Both the position numbers and the translations under genes were made by a program. A stretch of DNA of 64,000 bases from Sepioteuthis lessoniana (Eukaryota; Mollusca; Cephalopoda; Myopsida; Loliginidae). Below the pieces are notes generated by a model. That model was not told the origin of the DNA. It saw only the letters and a program-made list of their open reading frames with translations, and ran no database searches. Numbering within the stretch: position 1 is the stretch's first letter; every line of letters begins with the position of its first letter. Shown one piece after another: positions 40,463-51,581 of this stretch. Where the stretch lies: assembly GCA_963585895.1 (NCBI GenBank), contig OY757904.1, positions 158,268,749 through 158,332,748 of the forward strand, in the 5' to 3' direction.

Positions 40463-41531
40463 GATTTGGTTTAGTAATTTGATCCTTCTAAAGATCAACC
40501 TATTTATAGTGCACCTAAGTGCTTTATGAGTCCTGAAAAAGCAATAATGCAGTTGAACCAATCCAAAATATAGGATAGATTCTTTAAAGAAACTACTGAA
40601 GATGGTTTAAAAGGTTCAGAAAAGATGACTTCAGCAAAATGTTTTGAATGTTTAAAGCAGAAAATTGGGGCTCTGGAAGATCACACCAAATATAAAAGGC
40701 TTTACAACTATTCACAGCTTTTCTTTTACTGGAATGATGAAGTGGTTTTAAATGAAGATGTGTCTGTGCTCTAGAGTGAAGTTTGAATATGCTTTGGGAT
40801 TCTGTGAGCTCAAGTGTTGGATATCTCAGATCAAAGGTAGGGTAAGGCACTAGAGTATTGAGAGATACACGATAAGTAAATCATTTTGTAGTGTTCAATG
40901 ATAAATTGATAGAAATGGTGTTATTACAGTTGAAGAATTAGCTCAAAAACTGAATTAAAGACATCCAATGATTTATCATTTGGGACAAGTTAGAAGCTGC
41001 CCCACCCTCATCTTCCTGCTATGATCTGAAAAGAGCTAATTGTAAAAACAAAAATAAACAAGTGTAATCTCACGAATGTATCTTAATATTCTGAGGGAGA
41101 TTAGGGACTGGTTAGTTGATTTTAAAACATGTCAACTCTTCTTGGGTCATTTCATGTCAAACCCAGTTAAACAATTATAGTCACCAGTTACATATAATAC
41201 AAAAATGGATCTTCACAATCATTTTAAACATGTAAATATTTCATAGTGTTGCTATATCAATATTTTAATGTAGTCTAAAATCTTTTAAGATATTATCTCA
41301 AATATTTGATCCTTAGTTGAGACCCTAACAGTTACTCTTATTTCAGATCAGTATGGACCTGGGACTAATGGCACAAAGGAATGATTTTATGTTCTCCAGC
41401 AAACAAGTTTTAAATAGGGGTAGAAAGCCTGTTGTACCCAACATTCAACTTTTTTTTTTTTTTTAAACCTATGCTCAACTTTCTTTTTATAGAAATGATG
41501 ATTGCTTAGGTCATCAGAATAATGAGAAGCT

Positions 41532-41566
<35 letters not shown>

Positions 41567-42600
41567 AAGCAAAGTTTTGTTATTTTTAGTAAGGAATCTG
41601 TATTTAAAAAAAAACAAAAAAAAACCCTGATATTTCATTTATACAATTCGGTCGAGACATAAACAAATTTAATTTATGAACAGGAAAACAAAACAAAAGA
41701 ATAAACCTTTAAGATATACAATTTTACAGTTAATGATGATTTTAAAATATAAGGTGATTAAAAAATGTTAACACCTTTATGGGAGAACCTTTATTGTATA
41801 ATTTCAAACAGTTTTCACATGGTCACTATCCTTGTCAACATATTCTTTGGAGCTCACACACGTGATAATATATAAAAAGAAAAGTTAATATTTTCATATG
41901 AAAAGCAAAACTGATATTAGAGATACCACCTCGGGAATATTCTAATTATGTGATGACAAGGATGGGGAACAGGTGGAGATTAAATTTGAATTAAAAAAAA
42001 AAAAAAAAAAATCCTGCATATTATGTCATTCAGGAGAAGGGCAGAAATTCATATACACATCACAAGAGAGGATAATTATTTAACAAATCCTACCCTTGTT
42101 TATGAAAAAAAAAAAGTTATTTCAAATTCATACTGTTACATTTTGGGTTGTCACTTGATTCCAGGTGGTCAAAGTAGACAGACATGCATCTATTATCTGG
42201 TTCCCATGATTATATAAATCAAATGGTCATCTCAGTAGGTTTCCAAACTGTCTTTCATAGGAAAGAAAAAACTTTGCAGCTTCAATCAGAGCTCCTAAAA
42301 CATTCAACCCTTATTCAATATCTGCTCTGTAACTGACTAAAACACAAAATGCAAACTTTCACAGTCTTGCTTCAATAGAAGGGAACTTTGATGTGTCAAT
42401 TACTCCTTCACACTTCTGAGTTGCCAGGATGTTGATGGACATTACATATACAATATTGTTGTAGTATATATTCAATGTACTTCAGACTAGATTTTAGTCA
42501 TTATTTGATCCCTGGAATAATAGCTTTCAGCTGCTTTTGTCTGAGCAATAAAAGTAATTTTATATTGTGTTGAAGAACTATTTACAGAACATCATTTGTA
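40463..42600. other. Intergenic, AT-rich, no gene seen
   Basis: Includes A-runs at 41535-41563 and 41993-42010. No supported feature. Confidence 0.5.
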
Positions 42601-42636
42601 TGTATTTACCCAACCCCTCTGCCACAAGATCAATTT

Positions 42637-42668
<32 letters not shown>

Positions 42669-42797
42669 TGGAATACTAAAAGTTCAAATTCAGTTTTTCT
42701 TCTAGACTGGCTATTTTATCAAGGCTAAAGAACCCAGTCTGTCCAATTTAGCCATAGGGATGGCTTCCTACCTTAAGGGCATAAGTGCAAGATTCTT
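42601..42797 (-). mobile_element. SINE-c, head-truncated, with expanded A-run
   Basis: The tail 'tttacccaacccctctgcca' and the centre 'ctagactggctattttatca' and 'aagaacccagtctgtcc' are clear. A 25-nt A-run interrupts it. Confidence 0.75.
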
Positions 42798-42799
42798 TA

Positions 42800-43498
42800 T
42801 AAAAAGTGAATAAAACTGGATATCTAATGAGTGAATATTCAATACAGATTTTTTTTTTCAAATAGTTATCTAGAGTGTGTAATATATAGCACAGTTTAGA
42901 TAGTTTTTTTTTTATTATCATTAGTAGGGTTTATAAAACGATTAAGCATTACATAAATTCAGTCATAAGCCAGAATTTGCTAGGAATAAAATTCATAAAA
43001 TGCTGGAAACTTTTGCATCATATATATTTTCAGAAAAAAGAAAAAAGACAAACACGTTTGAATTAAGATTTTATTTTCAAAATAGCTTTTAAAATAAATA
43101 AAAAGATCTTAAAATATTTTACCTAAATATAGATAACAGCAAAATCAACAACAAAATGTTTTAGGAAAAAAAAAAAAAAAAAAAAAAAAATAAAACAACA
43201 GTTGTTAATTCATATATCACCTTTTTCTTTTTAAATGAAATTACTGAAAACTCTATTTTGAGTTTTTCTTATTTACAGTCTTAGTAAATGTAATGAATTG
43301 ATCAAGATCAAATTTCTTGAACAGTTATTTAAATATAACCACAAGTTTAATTCTAATGTTAAAAATAAAACTTTTTAAGTCTTTAAATCTCTATGAGACA
43401 AATAGAAACTAACTGCAAAGGTGCCTCAAAAGAAAAAAAAAAAAAAAAAAGATGGGAGATTCAATTTGTACTTGGATGCATTTTCCTTTTAAATAGAT

Positions 43499-43529
<31 letters not shown>

Positions 43530-43745
43530 TAATAAGTCTTTCTTAAATCAAAGTGTAAAGCAAATCTGAACAGTTATTAGCAATTAATCCATAAAAATCA
43601 CAATGATCAAAACCAATTTATTTTGAAGAGTGAAGATTTTACAAAATATAAGAATAAAGTTTTGGTTCGGAATAGCAAGTATTACACATGTGTATATATT
43701 TACATATTTATTTAAGAAGATTAATTTCTGCATAAACCTAGAAAA
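42800..43745. other. Intergenic, AT-rich with long A-runs
   Basis: A-runs at 43166-43190, 43432-43450 and 43500-43524. No coding signal. Confidence 0.5.
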
Positions 43746-43750
43746 ATGGA

Positions 43751-43827
43751 GACACCTAGAGAGGATTGAACTCATTTGTAATGGTTTGTTAGTTTAGACT
43801 GCAAACCATTACACCAAATGAGGTGCC
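43751..43827 (-). mobile_element. SINE-b head fragment
   Basis: The minus strand reads CACCTCATTTGGTGTAATGG, TTTGCAGTCTAAACTAAC and GAGTTCAATCC, an A-box/B-box pair of SINE-b type. Confidence 0.65.
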
Positions 43828-44338
43828 TGTATATATTTACATATGTGCATATACTTAGAGTCATTTATGGTTTTGATTTTTCTTGATACAGGTTGAAATT
43901 CATTTGGACAAGCATGAATTATTTTTTATATTCTTATTAAAAACTCTGTTGGCATTTTTTCATAATGAGGAAATTTGGCAGGTTTTAATGAAGAATTTCT
44001 TTGAAATAATTAGATTAATGTTTTGTAGAAGTTTAGAACTTTTATACTACACACACATACACTACATCTTTTATAGATTGGAAGGTTTTGTTACTAAGAG
44101 AATGTGCAATAAATAAAGATGAAAATGAGAAAGCATCTAAAAATATGATCAAAATATAATATATTCAATTTTCTTTTGGCAATAGAAGAAGCAGCAGCAA
44201 AAGATGTTAATGCATTATGATATATTAGACAGAAAGGTTTTACCTCAAGTTTTACGAACCACTGTAACACGAGCAAAGACTGGATTACCAGCTAAATGAA
44301 ATAAAGCTGATTTGATTATTCACCTTTATAGAAGTGGA

Positions 44339-44937
44339 TTATACATTTATTTTTCCAACAGGAACTTTGTCTTCAAAGACATCTACAATATTCTTAGCAG
44401 CATTTAGAGACATGTTATTCCTGGCTACCCATGTGTTGCTACCCATATGTGGGGTGATAATACAATTGGGTAGTTTGTTCAAAGGATGTTCAACAGGCAG
44501 TGGTTCAGGGTCAGTAACATCAAGACCAGCTGCAGCTATTTCTTCATTGGACAATGCGTCATACAAATCGTCATGGTTAATGACACCTCCACGACTTGTG
44601 TTTATCAAGATGGCGTTCTTTTTCATTTTCTTGAAATTCTCTTTGTTGAACAGATAATGTGTTTGTGGAGTTAAATTACAACAGATACAAATCAAATCCG
44701 ATTCTTTTAGTAACGTTTCCAAATCTACAAATTCAGCTCCAAGTTCTTTGGCATAAGACGACTCAACAATATCATTATACATTATCTTTGAAACATCAAA
44801 GGCTTTGATGCGACGAGCAACTCCATATCCAATTCTTCCAAAACCAAGGATGCCAACTGTGTGTTTGGCTAAGCCAGTGCCCAAGATCCACATTGGTTTC
44901 CAGGGACCCCATTCATTATTCTTTACTGCTTGGGAAC
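44339..44937 (-). CDS. GRHPR: GRHPR exon 3 (NAD(P)-binding domain and C-terminus)
   Basis: The exon follows ATATCAG and begins in phase to complete a Gly codon. It holds the entire cofactor domain: V-G-I-L-G-F-G-R-I-G, the beta-2 end Y-N-D-I-V, N-L-T-P-Q-T, I-N-T-S-R-G-G-V, A-A-A-G-L-D-V and I-T-P-H-M-G-S, then stop at 44339. Arg242, Glu271 and His290 of the spliced protein form the expected catalytic set. An Asp (182) stands where NAD-preferring D-2-hydroxyacid dehydrogenases usually carry an acidic residue. Confidence 0.94.
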
Positions 44938-47900
44938 CTGATATAAAAGATTGAAAATTAATAAATCAATAAAAATAAGAGTTATGCAATGTAATGTTAA
45001 GTTTTAAATAACTATCTACAATAGGAAATATAAAAGATATTTCAAAAGAATTATATATTTAATACCCCACCACCACTAATATGGAACACATAGTGAGGAT
45101 CAAACTCATTACTCATTGTAATAATAGTCAACATGACCACCCTGTTAAACACTACCTCACATTCAAACAGTTTAGACTTTAACATAAGTGTTAATATTGG
45201 GAAAATTAGGTTTTATCATCCACACATCAGCTGTTGCACAAGTCACTTATAAATTTAAGCTAGCTTTCATCATTTTGAGATAAAAAAATGATTCAACAAT
45301 CACTCAACATCTAAATTCCATTAACAAGCAACAAATACTGTAAAATACATATTTTTCATTAAATTTAAAGCAAAAACTTTTTCTTTAAAATGAAATTAAG
45401 TAATCATTACATTGAATTCTATTTCTTTAAAATGAAATTAAGTAATCATTACATTGAATTCTATTTCTTTAAAATGAAATTAAGTAATCATTACATTGAA
45501 TTCTATTTCTTTAAAATGAAATTAAGTAATCATTACATTGAATTCTATTTCTTTAAAATGAAATTAAGTAATCATTACATTGAATTCTATTTCTTTAAAA
45601 TGAAATTAAGTAATCATTACATTGAATTCTATTTCTTTAAAATGAAATTAAGTAATCATTACATTGAATTCTATAACAGTGATTTTATTTTTGGAAGATT
45701 ATAAATTATAGATTATTTTTTTCTATGGGCAAAACAATCAGTCAACTGGAGAAATAAAAAATTCAGATTGATAAATTATCAAGTGTCCTGCTTAGAAGTA
45801 GGAGAGAAAAAAAATGCATTAAATCTGACATTACTTATTGTAATAAAATATTATTCTATTTCTGTAATTCAAATGTGTTTTGTCAACTTTAAAATATTAC
45901 TTATTAAAATATGGCAAAAAACTTTCCATAAAATCCATAAGGATTTAAATTTATTGAAATCACCAAGAATATTTTTTCTAAATATCAGCCCTAAGATGGG
46001 AAGAACGATCTGTTTGGAGAAATTTGGAAAGTGATCCCAAGTAATAGGAAATTGTTGGAGACAAAATTTGCAGTCAGCATTGGACAATATCTTTCTAAAT
46101 AGTTTATGATGCAATTATGAAATAAATGTATTTTTTTTTTAATCACCTTTGATTTCAGTATTATTATGTAAGTCATCTTATTACCCCAATACACTTAAAA
46201 TGCTTCGAGAATAAAGCAATTCCCAGTCTAATTTGCAACAGAATTATAATTTTGTAGAATCTGCATTCATGCTGAATATTTACTTCTTTCTAAATAGAAG
46301 TATCAATATCATGGATTGCATTACAACAAAAATAAGGGTTGTATAGTACAAAACTTAAAACGTTTTCATAAGTCTTGATTATCTGAGAACAAATTTAGAA
46401 TTTCTTCTACATTCATTCAAATGAAGGAAAGATTAATGCAAATTTTACCTTAAAACAAATTTACCTTAAAACAAATCAAAATTAGGACAAAATATTCAAG
46501 AAGAAGTCTGCATATGTAAAATTGCAGTGAGGATACAAATCAACATGATTAGCAATTACAAAAAGTATGAAATTAACAGTCATCACACCAGTACTGATGT
46601 CTGTATTGACACAATTTATATCTACATATACTCTGTTCCTGGTATTGAACACTTATAACCTATAGGTAACTAAAACTCATGCATATACATACAATTTATT
46701 TTATTTGACTGTTTCCTATGAATTCCTAAGCTAATGCACCAATCTTGATACATTAATTCCCTTGACCATAAAGAGTGTCTAAGCAGCATCTCAAAGGGAT
46801 ACTGGGACTTTTGGAAAAAAATTAAAATAGGATGCATTTGTATAAAATGAATGTTTGTTTATTATTTTATCCTGGGAGGTGCCAGATCTTTTATATATCA
46901 TTAGATTCATTTGCTTTTTTGTTACCATAAGACTCTAATGCTAATCGTGATGAAGCTTAGCATGTGAATACCTTTCACCTCAAGGAGTGTTTTAATGGCA
47001 TTAGGAGGTGAAATGCTCTGCACCCAGAAATCTTAACATAAAATTGATAAAGATTTAATTAGTCCATAAAGCAAATAAAATTGGCATCTACAAGAGTGTC
47101 CCTGTCACAAATGGACCCCAAACTTTTAGGAGAAAAATTAATCAAACAACTCAATATAACGTCAGACTCTTTGACAAATGCAAAAATCTTGAAACTTGGT
47201 ATGTGAATAAACTCCCTTAAAGATTTCTACTGGAGGAAGGGTGAAGTGGACACCTACACAACTATTTTTGATAGAGCCAGGAACATTTTAGTTTATAATT
47301 GATCACCAAAGTCTACTTCATTCAGAAAGCAAGCAAACTAAAACTTTTGGGGAGAAAATTAAGACTAAGGCTAGACATTCGTACAGAAAGAAAAAAAAAA
47401 AATTGTTTCACAAAATGTGCTTAGTATATTATTTTTTTTTATCCCACACAACACCACGTTATTCAGCTAATATAATACAAGTGGAAAATAAAGGTATGAT
47501 CATGAAAGAAACGGTGTACCCTTACCTTCAAAAATACGCCTGCTTACAGCCAGTGCAAGAGCTATAGTAAACTCAGACACACACCCGGTTGACACTTTAG
47601 ACAAATTACAAGCAATGATATTCCGTTTTTCACATTCTTTCACATCAATGTGTTCATATCCAACAGACATAGTTGATACAACTTTCAGTTTGGGCCCTGA
47701 AAAAGAAAATTCATAAAATGTTATCCCCTTTTTAAGATAACTGCCCTGTCGGCAGGGGCTGTAGAATATGCCGACTGCATGTTTGTGGAGTGGTAAGACC
47801 CCCTCCTTGACCAGGTCACCTGTTGGATGTGGATGTCAATCCATAATTCTGGAAGATGTAATTGTAGTGGCTGAACAGTCTGTGACCTGGTAGCCGAAAA

Positions 47901-48638
47901 TGGTCATATGACTTGCAACATTCCCCTTTGACCCTTACTGGTCTAGACAGGTGGTTGGATAAGCCCAATCTGATCAAGATTGTCTCGACCATATTCTTCA
48001 AATTGCTCTTCTATCAAATACCCAACCCTTTTTATCTAGTAGGCAGTGGAAAAGGGTCAGTCATGTTAAGAAAAACAAGACAGTGTCCTGGGTATGACAC
48101 TAGACTGCATCTGAGGGTGAGATTCCAATCCTGGAGTTTGGGGAATGCAGAGCATACCTTCATAACAATTATTCTTAGGTCCACTCTGACCTGGAGTAAT
48201 AGTACCTGTTAGGATCCCAGTTATGGGTCAAATAGAACTGTTTAATCATTTACTAAGGATTATCCTGATAAGTTATTTGAAACTATACAGCCGTGTACAA
48301 ATTGTTGTATTGGGAATATTTGATAAAGAGAATATCAAATAGCAATACTTGAAATTGTGTACAAACAAATGAGCTCTAACTCGTTTAAAAATAATTACCT
48401 GCAAACTACTTGTTTACAAATCAAATATATTTAATAGGATTTGGCATTAAAATAATCCACAAGGGATGAAGTACCATAAAACGCCAACAAATACTCTTCA
48501 AGTTAAAGTTGGTATAAAACATAAGTCAGTCAAAATAAAAAAAGTTGCATCATTTTTGGAAAAAACAATTAAATAAGACATTCATTGAGTTGAATAAAAA
48601 TTCTTGAATTTTACTTTTTAATAGATCTAGGCAAAATA

Positions 48639-48670
<32 letters not shown>

Positions 48671-49842
48671 CACCCCGTGAAAAATGTACACGAATTGACA
48701 TCATAAAAGCATTTCTAAATTTAATATTTATTTAAGCATTATCGCACATGTCAAATAAAACATGAAATATTTGTACAGTTTGAAATAAACAAAAAGCTGT
48801 TGTTAGTATTAGTCAAATGGTATTTAGTTTGTTATTAGCTTTAAGTTTAGTTACTTAAATTTACATTCTACATCTATCAAACATAAACAAACGAGGTATT
48901 TAAAGTAAAAATTATGGAAGTTTTTTATTTGAAAGTTATTTTGATTACTTACAAGCAGTGGCAGAATCAGAAAAATATCTAACGTCTTTAAATTAGAATT
49001 TAAACTTAGGGAATTGAAGAAGTTTTTGTAACATTTGGGTTTAACAAAGAAATTAAATACCGATATTCTCAGTTTTCCTCTTTTATAAATAAAAAAGATC
49101 TCGTATTGGGTATTTTTTAAGTCAAGGACTAGCAACGAAACTACACACACACACATATATATTATATATGACGAAGCTTAAATCCATAAAATACCTTAAA
49201 AAGAAAAGATAACATTAAAAATTGTCTACTAATTGAAATTATCCCAATAATAGTAACTAAACTAATAACTCAAATATTCTAATGCTCATCTGTTTATTTC
49301 ACATTTTTTCTGTAGTTAATCAAGACACTTTCATTAGTTTTCATTTTAAAAGGATATTTAAAATAATCCAATAAATGTTGCGCTTATAACTACAAAAAAA
49401 ATATTATTTAAAACTTTACCTTGTTTTATTTTTTAGTAGAAAGATTATTTTTCTTTTATTTAAAAATCATACGACTAAAATTTTCTTCAAACCTGATTTA
49501 AAAGTGGCAATCGTTTAAGTCATTTTATTACCTAGTTTAATTTCCGATAACTAGGTCTCGCATCAATTTAATTTGAACCCTCTTACGTAATTTCATTCTA
49601 AAATGAAAAAAAATGTTCAACTTTATGTTAAAAAAATTATCAGAAAAAATATTGAATTTTTTTCTAAAAATAAATACTCGATTTCCTTCCTACATCATAA
49701 AATATTATCAATGAATAAATATGAATAAATCCCAAAGCTGTTTGACCATTATATATTGTAGCAACTGCAGTAGATTATTTTATATTCTTTCTGGTCATCA
49801 CCCTTTAAATACAGAAAAAAAATGGCCTTTTAAAAATTGATG

Positions 49843-49878
<36 letters not shown>

Positions 49879-51548
49879 AAAAGAAAGAAAGAAAAGAGAA
49901 ATAAAAAAAATTCAGTAGAATCAATCAGATAAAGGAAGTGAGTATAGCCATGGATTTGCCTCCAATATATAAAAAGCATCATTTGTGAAGCCAAGAGAGG
50001 CGAGCAGTTAGTAATTATCATAAATCACCTTGGCCAAATAACCTTGACCGTTTGGACGTCCTTGCTGCATCAATTTGAGAAAATAAAACAGTTTATCCCA
50101 CACTGCACTCAAATTGTCAGAAAACACTAAAAAGTATTTTCGAAAGATACATAAATATTTTGCATGTGGAATTAAAGTATTTTTTTCATCAATAGTTTGC
50201 ATTTAAGATTTTTAAAACTTAAATCTGACAGTTTAAAAGTTTTTAAAGTTGGAGAAAAAAAAAAAAATCTCCCAAATTTCTAAAAAGAATGTAAAAAAAT
50301 TAGGAACATCAATTATAAATAATCTTTTTGCAAATTCTCATAAAAGAGGATGTGGTATAAAAAGATTTAAAGAAAATTACCAATTAATTGATGAATTTTG
50401 ATTTACTTGTTGAATTAAAGTTTGAAAATTGTTCAAGACTAACAGATTTGTTGTTTATTGGAAATTATCTTTCCAGATATTTAGTTTTAAAAGAAAACAT
50501 TAAAATCAACAAATTATCTTTATTCTATAAGTCAGATCAATCTTAACAGACACTATTTTATTTTACATCCAATTTTACAATATTGTGACTAAGTAAAACA
50601 AAAATACGTCTGTGTGAAAGAAAAAAATGCTTATTTTATGTTTACATACAACTATTTTTGAGAGGACGTAGATAACGAATCAAATAAGAAAGAAATCATT
50701 GTTTAAGGTTGACTCAGGAAAACGGCAAATTCACATAAAATATTTCGGATTTTTTTAGCATTAAGCTTATTGGGAACAATAGAGTTAAGGAAAAAGAAGT
50801 CGTCTAAAATTTATTAAACTGTAATTGTTATTTAAAAATGCCAATTGCGTGGATAAACCTGAGCTAGAAATTTTTCTTAACGTTTAAAACGGCACATATT
50901 TATTTTGTTGATAAAGAAGCAGCGCTGAGCGAAACCTGTTGAGGGTTCAGTACTTAAGTGAGTGGCCACTTAATACGACTACTACTTATAAGCAATTTGA
51001 GATTGGTGTACAAGACTCAACTAAACGTAGTAAATGAGATCTTAAACGTATATTTTACAGGATTACATTATTTAATTTTTGAAATATACTAATTAGACCC
51101 TCAAACTCAGCACAATTTTATTAAAAAAAAAAAAAAAAATAAAAAAAATAATATATATATAAAATTTAAAGTAGAATAATCACCCACTTCGGAACGAATA
51201 ACCCCCGCCCCAAGTAAAGAAAATAAATAAAAATAATTCAATCTGTGTGGTTATTTATCTTTTCCAACGCTAACTGTTCCAGAAATGGGTGATCATCCAA
51301 CATTAAATTAAAATGTGAACGTGAACCCCAGTCCCGTATAAAATGTAAAATTATTTTTTCTCTTTGAAAAAAATTTTCCTCGGTGAATTTTAACGAGTGT
51401 ACGTGTTGAATTTTATCCATTTTCTTTTTTACTCATTCATTTTATTTAACACATGTATACAAACATAACGGAATCGAATTCTTACGTTTGTAGCATCATC
51501 AGTTCTTTAAGTTTATTTGAAAAATCAATGAATTATGTCGTTTTGTGG

Positions 51549-51581
<33 letters not shown>

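Noticed and set aside
45380..45674. Possible CRISPR-like array of regular repeats
   Set aside because: The units are contiguous with no unique spacers, and the genome is eukaryotic.
45390..45704. A 104-codon open frame of repeated M-K-L-S-N-H-Y-I-E-F units
   Set aside because: It is produced entirely by the 42-bp minisatellite, lies in a GRHPR intron and is antisense to the gene.
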